Counted from the first letter of the stretch, positions 26,536 to 35,874 are shown. The stretch: 64,000 nt of DNA from an uncultured Lachnospiraceae bacterium (GCA_934309145.1 CAKRCW010000005.1:140563-204562); one strand, 5' to 3'. The notes: a model not told the origin generated them from the sequence alone. Numbers and translations: made by a program.

Positions 26536-26848
26536 TATATTATTGAATAATTTATAAAATAAAAGTAGAGCAGCCGCAATGATGACTGCTCTATCATTAA
26601 AAGAGGGGAGGATAATATATATTAATCTGCCTAAGCAGAATTAATATCTAGATTCTTATTTTCTTTCGTCTATGTTTTGTAGTATATAGGAAAATTGTTA
26701 ATAAAGTGTGTTCTCTTTGTGAGAAAAGTTTTAAAAAGTTATAAATAAGCTCTGCTTAACATATATTTAAATTTAGATTAACTTTTTACAGATATATGGG
26801 AAATATGTAGAAAGCTATAATAAAAAGAAAAAGATGGAGTAGAGAATA
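26536..26848. other. Intergenic stretch with small hairpins
   Basis: AGAGCAG/CTGCTCT (26567-26591) may be a weak terminator for the small gene. ATTAATCTGC and GCAGAATTAAT (26621-26645) form a second hairpin. An isolated GGGGAGG at 26605-26611 is not followed by a start codon. A possible -10 TATAAT at 26816-26821 precedes the alarmone synthetase gene, without a convincing -35. Confidence 0.4.
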
Positions 26849-27526
26849 TTGACAAGTAAAAAGGTAGAAAAACAGGCGACATTTGAAGAAGAATGCGATG
26901 TACAGGAGAAAATAATAGCTAAAAGAATGAAGCAGCCAATGATTCTGGCCAGATATCAATATGGTATTCAGGAGATGATGGCTAAGCTTCAATATATAAA
27001 TGCAGATTTAACAGAACAGTTAGGACGCCCCGTAGTTAGAAATACGCTTAGTAGAATTAAAACTGCACACAGTATATGTAAGAAGCTTGAGAGAAAAGAG
27101 CTAGAGATCAGCTTTGACAGTGCTGTAAACAATCTTAATGATATAGCAGGTGTCAGGGTTGTCTGTTTTTTCTGTGATGATATATATCGTATTGAGAAGG
27201 CTATACGTGAACAGAAGGATATAGAGATAATTAAAGAAAAGGATTATGTGAAAAAGCCTAAGAAATCAGGTTATCAGAGCATACATCTTATTGTGGATGT
27301 ACCTATTATATATAATTCGGTTACTGAGAATGTAAGAGTGGAAATACAGATAAGGTCATTTGCGATGGATTACTGGGCGGAGCTTGACAACCAGATGTGT
27401 TATAAGAAGAGTGCGGGAGAGCTTGAGAATATAGAACGTGAAATACGAAATTATTCTGATGTTATGGCTAAGATGGATGGGAAAATGCTTGAGCTCAGGA
27501 AAAAGATAGAAACTATGACGAATTAA
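26849..27526 (+). CDS. Small alarmone synthetase (RelA/SpoT synthetase domain)
   Basis: Single-domain (p)ppGpp synthetase, 225 residues; it lacks the hydrolase, TGS and ACT domains of long RelA. Family landmarks are DIAGVRVVCFFCDDIY, KDYVKKPKKSGYQSIHL (substrate-binding YQSIH) and VRVEIQIRSFAMDYWAELDNQMCYK. The TTG start has GGAG about 10 nt upstream. It resembles RelP/RelQ-type stress synthetases; which of the two is not decided. Confidence 0.9.
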   Translation: MTSKKVEKQATFEEECDVQEKIIAKRMKQPMILARYQYGIQEMMAKLQYINADLTEQLGRPVVRNTLSRIKTAHSICKKLERKELEISFDSAVNNLNDIAGVRVVCFFCDDIYRIEKAIREQKDIEIIKEKDYVKKPKKSGYQSIHLIVDVPIIYNSVTENVRVEIQIRSFAMDYWAELDNQMCYKKSAGELENIEREIRNYSDVMAKMDGKMLELRKKIETMTN

Positions 27527-27535
27527 AAAATTTCA

Positions 27536-27564
27536 TTGCACATATATGGCAGTGATGATATAAT
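27536..27564 (+). promoter_or_regulatory. Promoter of the fluoride-riboswitch transcript
   Basis: TTGCAC (27536-27541), 17 nt and TATAAT (27559-27564), about 30 nt before the riboswitch aptamer. Confidence 0.75.
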
Positions 27565-27591
27565 AAGTGTTGCTGATATATTATAACAATT

Positions 27592-27690
27592 ATGGGAATG
27601 AAGTTCTCCCTTGGATTTAAACCAAAACCGCTTATTAGCTGATGACTTCTGTGATTATTATTTATGACACAGAAAGCATCAGCTTTTTTG
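27592..27690 (+). ncRNA. Fluoride (crcB-type) riboswitch with terminator
   Basis: The aptamer reads GGGAATGAAGTTCTCCC, a short GG..CC hairpin, ACCGC, then TTATTAGCTGATGACTTCTG. This matches the fluoride-riboswitch consensus as I know it (GGnGATGGnGTTCnCC, ACCGC, TAAGCTGATGACTCCTA). Its last part, GCTGATG, pairs with GCATCAGC to form a terminator ending TTTTTTG (27637-27690). Binding should disrupt that stem and allow read-through. The next gene is a cation/proton antiporter, one of the known fluoride-resistance gene classes. Confidence 0.88.
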
Positions 27691-27710
27691 TGTTTAAAGG
27701 AGGTTTTTAT

Positions 27711-28916
27711 ATGTTAACGTCACTTGCACTTATATTTCTTGTAGGGCTGTCATTTGCGGCTATATGCCAGATGATACATCTGCCCAGAATAATAGGAATG
27801 TTGCTGACAGGTATTATATTAGGACCATATGTGCTTGATTTCCTTGATCCTTCTATATTGTCAATATCGGCAGAGCTTAGAAAGATGGCTCTGATAATAA
27901 TTCTTCTTAAAGCAGGATTGTCGCTAAATCTTAAGGATTTAAAACAGGTTGGCAGACCGGCAGTATTAATGTCGTTTGTGCCTGCAACATTTGAAATTAT
28001 AGGGTATGTTATATTTGCACCAATAATTCTTGGTATCAGCAGGGTATCTGCCGCTGTTATGGGTGCTGTGCTTGCCGCTGTATCACCGGCAGTTGTTGTC
28101 CCAAGAATGGTGAATCTTATGGAAGAAAAATATGGAACAGATAAAAGTATTCCACAGCTCATTATGGCTGGAGCGTCATGTGATGATATTTTCGTTATTG
28201 TATTATTTACTACATTCCTTGGAATGGCACAGGGCGAGGGAGCAAGGATTGCAGATTTCATTAATATTCCGGTTTCTATTGTACTTGGAGTAATAATTGG
28301 TGCGATAGTTGGATTAATTCTCAGTTTGTTTTTTGAGACAGCATATGCACACAAGCATTGTATAAGAAACAGTACTAAGGTTATTATTGTTCTTGGCGTA
28401 TCATTTGTGCTTGTTGCAATAGAGGGATGGCTTACTGATATTGTAGCTGTGTCAGGACTTCTTGCAGTTGTGAGTATGGCGTGTATGTTAAAGGTAAAAT
28501 GTCCTGCAAGTGTATCAGGACGATTATCAGAAAAGTTCGGTAAGCTGTGGATTGCTGCTGAGGTTATATTATTTGTTTTGGTAGGTGCAGCCGTGGATAT
28601 CAGATATATGGCAAAGGCGGGAATTTATGCTGTAGTAATGATTTTTGTTGCACTTATATTCAGGGCATGTGGTGTGGTCTGCTGTATGATTAAGACTAAG
28701 CTTTCATTTAGGGAAAGGATGTTTTGTGTGATGGCATATCTGCCTAAGGCTACGGTGCAGGCAGCGATAGGTTCAATTCCTCTTGCGGCAGGTCTTGAAT
28801 GTGGACAGATAGTTTTATCAGTCGCAGTTTTAGGAATAATAATTACTGCACCGCTTGGGGCATTTTTGATGGATATAAGCTATAAGAAGCTGCTTAATAA
28901 AAATGTCAGTGCTTAA
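27711..28916 (+). CDS. Cation/proton antiporter, probably for fluoride resistance
   Basis: CPA-type monovalent antiporter, 401 residues, with about twelve membrane segments. It has the family opening GLSFAAICQMIHLPRIIGMLLTGIILGPY and the ion-site region AAVSPAVVVPRMV and ASCDDIFVIVLF. AAAGGAGG is 10 nt before the ATG at 27711; a longer frame from 27642 lies in the riboswitch terminator. The fluoride riboswitch upstream suggests the carried ion is fluoride or that activity compensates fluoride stress. It overlaps the convergent MATE gene by 11 bp. Confidence 0.9.
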   Translation: MLTSLALIFLVGLSFAAICQMIHLPRIIGMLLTGIILGPYVLDFLDPSILSISAELRKMALIIILLKAGLSLNLKDLKQVGRPAVLMSFVPATFEIIGYVIFAPIILGISRVSAAVMGAVLAAVSPAVVVPRMVNLMEEKYGTDKSIPQLIMAGASCDDIFVIVLFTTFLGMAQGEGARIADFINIPVSIVLGVIIGAIVGLILSLFFETAYAHKHCIRNSTKVIIVLGVSFVLVAIEGWLTDIVAVSGLLAVVSMACMLKVKCPASVSGRLSEKFGKLWIAAEVILFVLVGAAVDIRYMAKAGIYAVVMIFVALIFRACGVVCCMIKTKLSFRERMFCVMAYLPKATVQAAIGSIPLAAGLECGQIVLSVAVLGIIITAPLGAFLMDISYKKLLNKNVSA

Positions 28917-30240
28917 CCTTAACCGTATGTCTGTATATATTAAATGCAGCAAACGCGGTTATAGCTTCGGCTATCCAGAAAGCATTCCACACACCGTTTA
29001 CTCCGACAATGTGACTTAATATAAATGCTGCAGGTATTATTATAACAACATATCTGAGTAATGATATTAATAGTGAAGGAGCACCCTTTCCGAGTCCCTC
29101 TAAAGCACCTGATGAGGTTACTGATACCGATGATACGATGAAACCGGCACATATTATTCTAAGTGCATTTTTTCCTTCGGATATAGTAACCGCATCTGTT
29201 GAGAATAAGCCAATAAGCCACTCTGGAAATGCCAGACAGATAACTGTGCCGATAATCATTATTATACCTGTCATGGCAAGGGTTATGTTATATATTTTGT
29301 TTACACGTCTGTGCTCGCCTGCACCATAGTTATATCCTATAACAGGACGCATTCCCTGAATAACTCCATTTGCAGGAAGGTACAGGAAGGTCTGGAGCTT
29401 GTAGTATATACCGAGTATTAGTACATATATCTGTGAATATGTGCTCAATATTGCATTTAATGCTGTTGTAAGCAACGAAGGAAGTGCCATATTAAGAATA
29501 GCCGGTATTCCTATTGAGTAGAGTTTTTTGTTAAGACCGCTTCGTCTGACAATATACTTCATGCCAAGCTTAACATGTATAGGCTTTATAAAATAAACCA
29601 AAAGATATATTATAAGTGTCACTACCTGACCAAGGCCTGTTGCAAGGGCAGCACCCTCAATTCCCATTTTCGGAAATGGACCTATTCCAAATATCAAAAC
29701 CGGATCTAGTATTATATTTGTTATGCAGCCAAACATAAGTCCAACCATGGTTACAGTCATTTTTCCTACAGCCTGAAATATTTTTTCAAAAACCAAATCA
29801 GTTGTTATGACTATTGAGAATAAGAATACTATTTTTGAGTAACGCACTCCCATGTTAATTATAGTCTTATTATCTGTAAAAATACCTAAGAAGGCGGGCA
29901 TAATAACTATGAAGATGATAGTCATTGCTATTCCGTGGATTGTGGATAATAACATTCCGTGTGTCGCTGCGGCATTGGCATTGTCAATATCTTTAGCTCC
30001 AAGATACAGTGCAACGACAGCGTTTATTCCCACACCGAAGCCTATTGCAACAGCGTTTACGAAATTCTGTATAGGAAAAACAAGTGACAGTGCAGTCATT
30101 GCATCATCACTTATTTTTGCTACAAAGTAGCTGTCTATAATATTATATAGGGAGTTTACAAGCATTGAGATTACCATTGGAAGTGCCATAGATAACAGCA
30201 GTGGTAATACAGGTTTTTCTTTCATAAATGTTTCGTTCAT
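28906..30240 (-). CDS. MATE-family efflux transporter
   Basis: Multidrug/toxin extrusion protein, 444 residues, with twelve predicted segments. Family motifs are PMVISMLVNSLYNIIDSYFVAKI near the start and GMRPVIGYNYGAGEHRRVNKI in the second half. The ATG at 30240 has AAGGA 9 nt upstream. It is 1 nt after the glycosyltransferase stop, so the two are co-transcribed. The substrate is unknown. Confidence 0.92.
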   Translation of the reverse strand: MNETFMKEKPVLPLLLSMALPMVISMLVNSLYNIIDSYFVAKISDDAMTALSLVFPIQNFVNAVAIGFGVGINAVVALYLGAKDIDNANAAATHGMLLSTIHGIAMTIIFIVIMPAFLGIFTDNKTIINMGVRYSKIVFLFSIVITTDLVFEKIFQAVGKMTVTMVGLMFGCITNIILDPVLIFGIGPFPKMGIEGAALATGLGQVVTLIIYLLVYFIKPIHVKLGMKYIVRRSGLNKKLYSIGIPAILNMALPSLLTTALNAILSTYSQIYVLILGIYYKLQTFLYLPANGVIQGMRPVIGYNYGAGEHRRVNKIYNITLAMTGIIMIIGTVICLAFPEWLIGLFSTDAVTISEGKNALRIICAGFIVSSVSVTSSGALEGLGKGAPSLLISLLRYVVIIIPAAFILSHIVGVNGVWNAFWIAEAITAFAAFNIYRHTVKVKH

Positions 30241-30241
30241 G

Positions 30242-31393
30242 TTATATATCCTTAGCAAATTCCTGATATATTTTTTTCATTTCCCTGTGGCTTCTTGAAA
30301 TATCATATTTCATAGCTTCCTTAGTGTTGTATGTTCCACAGGCTTTCGCAAAATCAGGGTTAGTAAATATTTTATTTATTGCATTTGCTGCATCATCTAC
30401 AGATGTAGGACTGATGCAGCAGCCACTTTTTCCGTCCTTTGTATAGTCCTTCATTCCATTTATATCTGAGGATATAAGTGGAAGTCCACTCGCCATAGCT
30501 TCGAGTGGGGCAATTCCAAGCCCTTCTCGTATAGATGGGTGTATAAAGCAGTCTGCAAGCTTGCAGAGCTTTATTACATCATCTCTAAAGCCGAGAAGCT
30601 TAACATTGTTGCCAAGCTCATATTCAGCAATCTTATTCTCGTATAAGCTCTGTAGCTCGCCTTGTCCTACAGCTAGGTAATATATATCAGGATTATTAAG
30701 CTTATGGAGAGCCTCTATTACAATAATCTGATTTTTCCTGGACATAAGCTCACCTACAGAGAGCAACACAAATGCATCGTCAGGTATTCCGAGCTTTTTT
30801 CGCTCTGCCTGACGGTCAACCTTATATGTGTTGAATTTATTTACATCCAGACCGACGCCTGGGATAAATCGCACCTCTTTTGCGTGGAAATGCCTTTTGG
30901 CACGTCTGTAATCCTCATGGTTTATGGTTATTATCATATCTGTCTGCCATGAGAAAAGCCATTCAGCAGGATAATAGAGCAGCCAGTTTTTAAGGGGGGC
31001 TCCCTTAAAAAAGTGAAATCCGTGAGCCGTGTATATTATTTTTGTTTTTGTCTTTTTGGCTGCCATTCTTCCTATTATTGAACCAATAGGAGTATGACAG
31101 TGTATAAAATCGTAATTATATTCATGTATAAGTGAAATTACCTGCTTAAGTGCAGCACGATTGTTCTTAATGTCAAATGGATTTCTTGTAGCTGGTATAT
31201 TAAACCATTTTCCGCCATGTTTTTCAAGCCATACCTTAAATGCATCGAGCCTTTCGTTTGAAATAGGATTGCCAACATCAAAATTGCCAGCCATGTGAAC
31301 CTCGTAACCCATGTCAGTTAAGATTAATATATTGTCTTTGTTAAATTGCTCAATCATTGCGGCAGTCGTCGCCAGCATGAGAACTCTCTTCAT
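30242..31393 (-). CDS. Family 4 glycosyltransferase
   Basis: Retaining GT-B enzyme that probably adds a sugar to a lipid-linked or surface glycan. The 383-residue product has an N-terminal acceptor domain with YDFIHCHTPIGSIIGRMAA, and a C-terminal nucleotide-sugar domain with SVGELMSRKNQIIVIEAL. The E-x7-E motif is SIREGLGIAPLEAMASGLPLI. It resembles EpsF/CapM-type exopolysaccharide transferases. No polysaccharide cluster surrounds it; the MATE exporter is its only operon partner. Confidence 0.9.
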   Translation of the reverse strand: MKRVLMLATTAAMIEQFNKDNILILTDMGYEVHMAGNFDVGNPISNERLDAFKVWLEKHGGKWFNIPATRNPFDIKNNRAALKQVISLIHEYNYDFIHCHTPIGSIIGRMAAKKTKTKIIYTAHGFHFFKGAPLKNWLLYYPAEWLFSWQTDMIITINHEDYRRAKRHFHAKEVRFIPGVGLDVNKFNTYKVDRQAERKKLGIPDDAFVLLSVGELMSRKNQIIVIEALHKLNNPDIYYLAVGQGELQSLYENKIAEYELGNNVKLLGFRDDVIKLCKLADCFIHPSIREGLGIAPLEAMASGLPLISSDINGMKDYTKDGKSGCCISPTSVDDAANAINKIFTNPDFAKACGTYNTKEAMKYDISRSHREMKKIYQEFAKDI

Positions 31394-31468
31394 GTTGTAT
31401 CCCTTTCAAAATATCTTAAGTTTATTTTCAGTATTATGTGTTATTATACTTCTTTTATGTGGAAATTC

Positions 31469-31527
31469 AAATGGTTTGTGGTGAAAATAAACCATTTATT
31501 GATATCAGCTAAAGACTGAATTATAAT
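31469..31527 (+). promoter_or_regulatory. Promoter and upstream inverted repeat of the two-component operon
   Basis: TTGATA (31499-31504), 17 nt and TATAAT (31522-31527). Just upstream is the inverted repeat AAATGGTTT / AAACCATTT (31469-31497), a possible regulator site. Confidence 0.6.
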
Positions 31528-31561
31528 ATGGTATAAATATTAAGAAATGGAGAGTAAAACC

Positions 31562-32236
31562 ATGAAGCTTTTATTGGCAGAGGATGAGGTCGATATGTCC
31601 GAAGCGTTAGTGGACATACTTACATATCATAAATATATTGTTGATGCTGTATATGATGGAGCTGAGGCATTAGAATATGCGGAGCTTGGAGAATACGATG
31701 GAATTATATTAGATATAATGATGCCTAAAATGAGTGGCTTGGAGGTACTAAAGAAACTTCGCGAGCGTGGTGACAGGACACCGGTGCTTTTACTTACTGC
31801 AAAGGCGGAGATAGAGGACAGAATAGCAGGCTTAGATATGGGGGCGGATGATTATCTGCCGAAGCCATTTGCAATGGGTGAGCTGCTTGCCAGAATAAGG
31901 GCAATGTTAAGACGCAGAGAGGAGTTTACACCTGATATATTGAAATGTGGAAAGCTTACGTTAAATATGCACAGCTATGAGTTGTGCGGGCATGGACAGA
32001 GCTTTGTGCTGCCTAAGCTTGAATATCAGATGATGGAGTTATTTATGCTTAATCAAGGAATATATTTATCGTCTGAGACTATACTTGAGAAGGTATGGGG
32101 ATACGATACTGATGCGGAGATAGGGGTTGTATGGGTGTATATATCATATCTTAGAAAAAAGATACAGGCATTAGATGTTGATGTGGAAATTCAGGCAAAG
32201 AGAGGAATTGGGTACAGGATAGAGGAGATAAAATGA
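31562..32236 (+). CDS. OmpR-family response regulator
   Basis: Receiver domain (1-115) with acidic pocket EDE (7-9), phospho-acceptor Asp51 in IILDIMMPKM and the LLLTAKAEIEDRIAGLDMGADDYLPKPF signature. A winged-helix domain follows (about 130-224). The ATG at 31562 follows GGAGAG by 7 nt; an earlier ATG at 31547 lacks a site. Its stop overlaps the kinase start (ATGA). OmpR-type regulators bind direct repeats; candidate sites are at 34425-34446 and 41056-41077. Confidence 0.93.
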   Translation: MKLLLAEDEVDMSEALVDILTYHKYIVDAVYDGAEALEYAELGEYDGIILDIMMPKMSGLEVLKKLRERGDRTPVLLLTAKAEIEDRIAGLDMGADDYLPKPFAMGELLARIRAMLRRREEFTPDILKCGKLTLNMHSYELCGHGQSFVLPKLEYQMMELFMLNQGIYLSSETILEKVWGYDTDAEIGVVWVYISYLRKKIQALDVDVEIQAKRGIGYRIEEIK

Positions 32237-33543
32237 TAAAAACACTTCAGAAGAAATTCATAATTACCGCTATGGCTGCAATCACTGTTCTTATATTGGT
32301 ACTTCTTGGCACTATAAATGGTATAAATATATGGCGTGTCCATAACGAGTCAGACAATACCATGAATATGCTGCTTGACACTGAGAGTAAAAATGCACCA
32401 TCACCGATGGACAATGCAGAGGCACCGGAGAAGCCGGCAGACATGCAGCCACCAGAGGATATGGTAAATCCTAATGATGAACCATATAAAAAGCCCGGTA
32501 TGAATGATATATTTAATCCTGCTATAAGCGAGGATATGGTTATGGCGGCAAGATATTTCAGTGCAAGGGTAGATTCTGATGGGAAAATAGTATATGTCGA
32601 TGTAAGCCATATTTCATCTGTGGATGAAGCTGAGGCAATGGAGTATGTGCAGCAGGTGATAGGTGATTCATCAAATGAGGGCTCATTTGAAAATCTTCAT
32701 TATCAGATAAGAGATTCAGCAGATGGACAGGGAAACGTAATTGTATTTTTGAATGTAAGCAATATAAGGAGAACAATATTATCTGTACTTATAATATCAA
32801 TTATAATTGGTTTGGTTGGATGGATATTGATGCTATTGCTTGTTATAGGTCTTTCAAAGCATGCAATAAGACCTATAGCGGCAAATATAGAGAGACAGAA
32901 GCAATTTGTAACAGATGCGGGACATGAGATTAAGACGCCTCTTGCAATAATACTTGCAAATACAGATGCCATGGAGCTTCACAATGGCGAGAGTAAGTGG
33001 AGCAAAAATATAAGAAGTCAGGCAGAGCGTTTGTCTGGACTTATGAAGAATCTTCTCTCTCTTTCCAAGATGGATGAGGGAAATCTTAACACTGTTATGG
33101 AGGACGTGGATATAAGCAGACTTTCTAAGGATATAGTTGAAGCTTTTTCGGAGTCGGCAGAGTTAAAGAATATTGATTTAGGTGTTGATATAAGTGACAA
33201 TATTAAGTTACATGCAAATAAGGAGCATATGACGCAGCTTATTAATATTCTTATGGATAATGCGATAAAGTATACACCTGAGGATGGACATATAAAGTTC
33301 ACATTGCATGAGGGACACCATAATTGTATCATAAAATGCCAAAATTCCTGCGAGACATTACCAAATGTTCCGGCAGGCAGGTTATTTGACAGATTTTATA
33401 GGGGAGATTCTGCAAGAACACAAAAAAATGGTGGATATGGTATAGGACTTTCGGTTGCCAAGGCAATCGCAGAGATGTATAAGGGAAAGATTAGTGCGGA
33501 GTATGTTGGTGATGGGGAGATTATATTTAAGGTAGTTATATAA
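32233..33543 (+). CDS. Sensor histidine kinase with Pro/Asp/Met-rich extracellular domain
   Basis: 436 residues: membrane segment about 9-32, extracellular sensor about 33-180, membrane segment about 181-207, HisKA with phospho-acceptor His231 (DAGHEIKTPLAI), and an HATPase domain (NILMDNAIKYTPEDG, GGYGIGLSVAKAI). Residues 55-92 are Pro/Asp/Glu/Met-rich (APEKPADMQPPEDM), with no known sensor fold. Similar tracts occur in the CotH protein and the beta-helix lipoprotein nearby. The sensed signal is unknown. Confidence 0.93.
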   Translation: MIKTLQKKFIITAMAAITVLILVLLGTINGINIWRVHNESDNTMNMLLDTESKNAPSPMDNAEAPEKPADMQPPEDMVNPNDEPYKKPGMNDIFNPAISEDMVMAARYFSARVDSDGKIVYVDVSHISSVDEAEAMEYVQQVIGDSSNEGSFENLHYQIRDSADGQGNVIVFLNVSNIRRTILSVLIISIIIGLVGWILMLLLVIGLSKHAIRPIAANIERQKQFVTDAGHEIKTPLAIILANTDAMELHNGESKWSKNIRSQAERLSGLMKNLLSLSKMDEGNLNTVMEDVDISRLSKDIVEAFSESAELKNIDLGVDISDNIKLHANKEHMTQLINILMDNAIKYTPEDGHIKFTLHEGHHNCIIKCQNSCETLPNVPAGRLFDRFYRGDSARTQKNGGYGIGLSVAKAIAEMYKGKISAEYVGDGEIIFKVVI

Positions 33544-33626
33544 CAAAGGCTGTAATGTATTGTTAAAAACAGACAAAAATGCTATAATTAATTGTATGTT
33601 ATTACAAAATGTATGGGGGGATTTGT

Positions 33627-34403
33627 ATGGTACGCATAGAAGATTTCTGTAATATGGAAAAATTCGAAAATATTATGAAAAACTGGGCGACAAGCACAGG
33701 TCTTGCAACGGTTGCTGTTGGTGCTGATGGTAAGTATATCAGTGAGTGCTATAACTTTACAGAGTTTTGCATTGATTTGACCAGAGGTAGTGTTGAGGGG
33801 TGCAAAAGGTGTGAGAAATGTGACCGTGAGGGAAAGGGAGTTTATTCCTGCCATGCTGGATTAGTGGATTTTGGTATTCCTATTACCTTAGATGATGGGA
33901 CTGTTCTTGGTAGCATAATTGGTGGACAGGTTCTTCCTGAACATCCAGATGATGAGACATTTCGTTGCACAGCAAGAGAGCTTGGCATAGACGAGGATAA
34001 GTATATTAAGGCGTTACACAAGGTTAATGTAAAGTCAAGGAAGGAAATTGAGGCATCTGCTACATTACTAGGTGATGTAATTAATATGTATGTCCGCTCA
34101 TGCTATAATGCACAGCTTAATAGCCGTTTGCTTGATAAGCTGCAGAATGGTATACAGGAATCAGTTGCCTACATTGATGATGCAACTGAGATGACAAAGA
34201 AGATAGAGGAATTTAGTGGCAGACAGAGAATTCTTGCTTTAAATGCAGCTATTGAAGCGGCAAGAGCAGGAGAGGCAGGACGCGGATTTACTGTGGTGGC
34301 TGCTGAGGTTCAGAAGCTTGCTGATGGAATGGGAAAGGCAAGCACACAGATAGTAGCATCACTTCGTAAATTATCTGATAATATCCACGAGTTAAATGAA
34401 TAG
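33627..34403 (+). CDS. PocR sensor domain joined to a short chemoreceptor signalling domain
   Basis: Soluble, 258 residues, no membrane segment. Residues 1-170 are a PocR-type ligand-binding domain with a Cys-rich patch (GCKRCEKCDREGKGVYSCHAG). Residues about 185-250 contain the conserved tip of methyl-accepting proteins (RILALNAAIEAARAGEAGRGFTVVAAEVQKLA), but the flanking coiled-coil arms are very short. GGGGGG precedes the ATG at 33627. No chemotaxis genes are in the window, so it may be a cytoplasmic receptor or a stand-alone signalling adaptor. Confidence 0.85.
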   Translation: MVRIEDFCNMEKFENIMKNWATSTGLATVAVGADGKYISECYNFTEFCIDLTRGSVEGCKRCEKCDREGKGVYSCHAGLVDFGIPITLDDGTVLGSIIGGQVLPEHPDDETFRCTARELGIDEDKYIKALHKVNVKSRKEIEASATLLGDVINMYVRSCYNAQLNSRLLDKLQNGIQESVAYIDDATEMTKKIEEFSGRQRILALNAAIEAARAGEAGRGFTVVAAEVQKLADGMGKASTQIVASLRKLSDNIHELNE

Positions 34404-34424
34404 AAAGTACATTTAATAATTATT

Positions 34425-34457
34425 TCTAAAGTAAATCTAAGGTTCACCTGCTAACAT
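34425..34457 (+). promoter_or_regulatory. 11-bp direct repeats and -10 box of the VTC operon
   Basis: TCTAAAGTAAA and TCTAAGGTTCA (34425-34446) are adjacent 11-bp direct repeats. They are followed 5 nt later by a -10-like TAACAT (34452-34457). There is no -35 box. The same arrangement (repeats, 5 nt, -10) occurs before the lipoprotein gene at 41045-41077. This is the architecture of OmpR-family activated promoters; the nearby response regulator is the obvious candidate. Confidence 0.65.
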
Positions 34458-34502
34458 CTACATGTACAGTAAAACAGTAGAAGGAAGGAGGTGAGCCGTC
34501 AT

Positions 34503-35174
34503 ATGCAATATCGTCATGAAATTAAGCATGAAATAACACAGGCAGATATACTTTTGTTACGTTCAAAATTATCTGTAATAGCAGCTGCGGACAGCCATTC
34601 TGTAAATGGCTGCTACACCATAAGGAGTCTGTATTTTGATAACATTTATGATAAGGCTCTTATGGAAAAGGTGAATGGTTTAAATGCCAGAGAAAAATAT
34701 AGAATAAGATACTACAATGGTGACACGACATTTATAAAGCTTGAAAAGAAGTCTAAGCTTAACGGATTAACCTGTAAAGAATGTACATTTGTTACAGCAA
34801 ATGAGGTTAATTTATTATTAAGGGGTGATTTTAAGTGGATGCGTGAATCGGAGAGACCGCTTGTCAAAGAGCTGTATCTAAAAATGATGAATCAGGGACT
34901 TCGACCAAAAACTATTGTAGATTACACAAGGGAAGCGTATACATATGCCGCGGGAAATGTGAGAATAACTATGGATTATGATATAAGAACCGGTATGTAT
35001 GGAATGGATTTTTTGAATCCTGACTGTTTAATGCTGCCGATTATGGATGATGTAAGGATTCTTGAAGTAAAGTGGGATTCATTTCTTCCGGATACAATAA
35101 GAAATGTTATACAGCTCGAGAATAGAAGAGCAGGAGCATTTTCAAAATATGCAGCCTGTAGAATATACGGATAA
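34503..35174 (+). CDS. VTC-domain polyphosphate polymerase-like protein
   Basis: VTC (vacuolar transporter chaperone) fold, 223 residues. It has basic tunnel residues in YRHEIKHEI, NAREKYRIRYYNGD and FIKLEKKSKLNG, and the late acidic LEVKWDSFLP. Homologous domains polymerise phosphate from ATP. The ATG at 34503 follows AAGGAGGTGA by 9 nt. DUF4956 (18-nt gap) and CotH (11-nt gap) follow. The three-gene set VTC-DUF4956-CotH recurs in Firmicutes (family knowledge). Confidence 0.88.
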   Translation: MQYRHEIKHEITQADILLLRSKLSVIAAADSHSVNGCYTIRSLYFDNIYDKALMEKVNGLNAREKYRIRYYNGDTTFIKLEKKSKLNGLTCKECTFVTANEVNLLLRGDFKWMRESERPLVKELYLKMMNQGLRPKTIVDYTREAYTYAAGNVRITMDYDIRTGMYGMDFLNPDCLMLPIMDDVRILEVKWDSFLPDTIRNVIQLENRRAGAFSKYAACRIYG

Positions 35175-35191
35175 AATAGGAGGTTATAGAT

Positions 35192-35863
35192 ATGGGATTT
35201 GGAGATGTTTTTAAGTCAAGTTTTTTGGAGAATATTAACAGTGTCAGTATTATTGATATGCTTATTGCGATGGGACTCGCATTTGGAATAGGGGTATTCA
35301 TATTTTTGGTATATAAAAAAACGTATACGGGGGTTATGTATTCATCTGGCTTTGGAGTAACTCTTATTGCACTGACACTTATAACAACTGTTGTAATACT
35401 TGCAGTTACATCTAATGTTGTACTGTCGCTCGGCATGGTAGGTGCTCTTTCTATAGTTCGTTTCAGGGCGGCAATAAAAGATCCTTTAGATATCGCGTAC
35501 TTATTCTGGGCGATAGCGGTAGGTATAGTATTGGCAGCAGGTATGATTCCGCTTGCAGTTATAGGAAGTGCATTTATAGGAATTATACTGTTGGTATTTG
35601 TAAATAGAAAATCACATTTAAATCCATACATATTGATTGTTAATTGTGAAAATCACGACAGCGAGCTTGCAGCAAATGATTTCATAAAAAAACAGGTGAA
35701 GAAGAGCGTTGTCAAGAGCAAGATTGTGAAGATGGGATGTGTTGAGCTTAATATGGAGGTTAGACTGGAGGATGAAAATGTGGATTTTGTAAATGTTTTG
35801 TCTGAGATGAATGGTATAAATAGCGCGGCACTTGTCAGCTATAATGGAGATTACACCGCATAG
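35192..35863 (+). CDS. DUF4956 membrane protein
   Basis: 223 residues, with four hydrophobic segments in the first 130 residues and a cytoplasmic C-terminal domain. The conserved block SLGMVGALSIVRFRAAIKDPLD and the following LFWAIAVGIVLAAG mark the DUF4956 family. It sits between the VTC polymerase and CotH genes and may form a membrane complex with VTC, for example moving or sensing polyphosphate (inference). AGGAGG precedes the ATG. Confidence 0.88.
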   Translation: MGFGDVFKSSFLENINSVSIIDMLIAMGLAFGIGVFIFLVYKKTYTGVMYSSGFGVTLIALTLITTVVILAVTSNVVLSLGMVGALSIVRFRAAIKDPLDIAYLFWAIAVGIVLAAGMIPLAVIGSAFIGIILLVFVNRKSHLNPYILIVNCENHDSELAANDFIKKQVKKSVVKSKIVKMGCVELNMEVRLEDENVDFVNVLSEMNGINSAALVSYNGDYTA

Positions 35864-35874
35864 GAGGTGATGTT

